A stretch of 59,852 nt of DNA from Chromatiaceae bacterium (GTDB lineage Bacteria; Pseudomonadota; Gammaproteobacteria; Chromatiales; Chromatiaceae), in contig JAHEJD010000012.1 in assembly GCA_024639005.1 (NCBI GenBank), positions 1 through 59,852 of the forward strand, written 5' to 3'. Each line of letters begins with the position of its first letter. Position 1 is the stretch's first letter. The notes below the pieces were generated by a model. It was not told where the DNA came from. It did not search any database and was given only the letters and a program-made list of their open reading frames with translations. Positions 59,267 through 59,852 of this stretch are shown here, in pieces. Both the position numbers and the translations under genes were made by a program.

Positions 59267-59852
59267 AACGCCTGCTGCTGCTCCTGCTGAGCGTGCTTCC
59301 CGGCTGGCTCGGGGCCGATCAGTCGTCTGGCGTCGATATGGGCTTCGAGACCCTGCTCGTGGAGGGAGAACTGGTGTTCACCCGCCCGGCCGGTTTCGTC
59401 GACCTGCCGGCGGGACGTACCCCGATCCTCGACTATGAGTATGCCCTACGCAGTGCGGAGGGGGATCTGGAGATTCGTCTCGCGGTGCGGCCTCTGAAGC
59501 GCCTGCGTATCGATTACGACGATCCGCACGGCGCGGCGCCCAATCCCAACCACGTCTTCCCCTTGGTGTTCGAATCGCTCGCGACGCGCTTGGCCGTTGG
59601 CGCGCATGCGCCGAGCAATGCCTATCCGCCCGAACAGGCATGGGAAAAATTCAATGCAGACTGGGCGGCTGCGGCGATATTCGATACCGTGGACGACTTC
59701 TCGACCGCCCACCAGCAGGGACTGCTGGTCGCGATCCACCGCAATAAGGTCTCTGACGCCTATCTGGTGTTTCTGTTCGACGACTATCAGCTGATCAAGG
59801 AAAAACTGAACGCGGCGATGGGCACCCTGGTGTTCGATCCGGCCCGGCGGCC
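59263..59852 (+). CDS. Secreted protein of unknown function, cut by window end
   Basis: An open frame from ATG 59263 running off the window (196 codons present). A short basic start and leucine-rich stretch (MKRLLLLLLSVLPGWLGA) look like a signal peptide. The mature part (FTRPAGFVDLPAGRTPILDYEYALRS, later LLVAIHRNKVSDAYLVFLFDDY) is soluble with no motif I recognise. It is translationally coupled to the TPR lipoprotein, suggesting a joint role in the envelope. Confidence 0.75.
   Translation, partial: MKRLLLLLLSVLPGWLGADQSSGVDMGFETLLVEGELVFTRPAGFVDLPAGRTPILDYEYALRSAEGDLEIRLAVRPLKRLRIDYDDPHGAAPNPNHVFPLVFESLATRLAVGAHAPSNAYPPEQAWEKFNADWAAAAIFDTVDDFSTAHQQGLLVAIHRNKVSDAYLVFLFDDYQLIKEKLNAAMGTLVFDPARR

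Overview
The window reads as the origin-proximal part of a gammaproteobacterial chromosome with high G+C. The gene order gyrB-recF-dnaN-dnaA | rpmH-rnpA-yidC-mnmE, then mnmG-rsmG-parA-parB-atpIBEFHAGDC-glmU-glmS, is the classic gammaproteobacterial origin neighbourhood. The glyQS-gmhB-plsC block beside gyrB, protein lengths and motifs, and lipopolysaccharide heptose genes all agree. A sulfur-oxidising (Chromatiales-like) lineage is a guess from the overall flavour; no diagnostic metabolic gene is present.

Layout. 1-3.4 kb (minus strand): a truncated DUF4124 gene, glnA with a well-formed sigma-54 promoter and two NtrC sites, and a CDF metal transporter. 3.7-8.4 kb (plus): glyQ, glyS, a MazG-like gene, gmhB and plsC as a tight operon. 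8.5-15 kb (minus): gyrB, recF (carrying two parS sites), dnaN, dnaA, with AT-rich, DnaA-box-bearing DNA on both sides of dnaA. 15.4-19.1 kb (plus): rpmH, rnpA (no ordinary start codon), yidC, mnmE; yidD is missing. 19.2-23.1 kb (minus): a moxR-DUF58-tgpA operon. 23.4-29.6 kb: mnmG, a hotdog-fold gene and a convergent GST gene separated by a ~168 bp imperfect palindrome, then rsmG, parA, parB. 29.7-36.8 kb: the complete F1Fo ATP synthase operon with a strong promoter and a terminator. 36.9-40.7 kb: an FKBP, glmU and glmS, followed by a solo arm of the same palindrome and a low-G+C orphan gene.

41.4-55.8 kb is a surface-glycan (LPS core/O-antigen) locus: a heptosyltransferase, six GT4 glycosyltransferases (four of them clear paralogues), a NodB deacetylase, HldE, an O-antigen ligase-like membrane protein, a sulfotransferase and an AsnB-type amidotransferase. 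HldE, GmhB (at 7 kb) and the heptosyltransferase belong to one heptose pathway. GlmS and GlmU just upstream make the UDP-GlcNAc it also needs.

56-59.9 kb: a GAF-GGDEF diguanylate cyclase with a possible sigma-28 promoter, a multihaem cytochrome c remnant lacking its 5' end and frameshifted, a TPR lipoprotein, and a secreted protein cut by the window end.

No tRNA or rRNA gene, CRISPR array, transposase or integrase was found. The best candidates for something new are the palindromic element family, the glycan locus with its sulfotransferase, the unusual rnpA start, and the decayed cytochrome.
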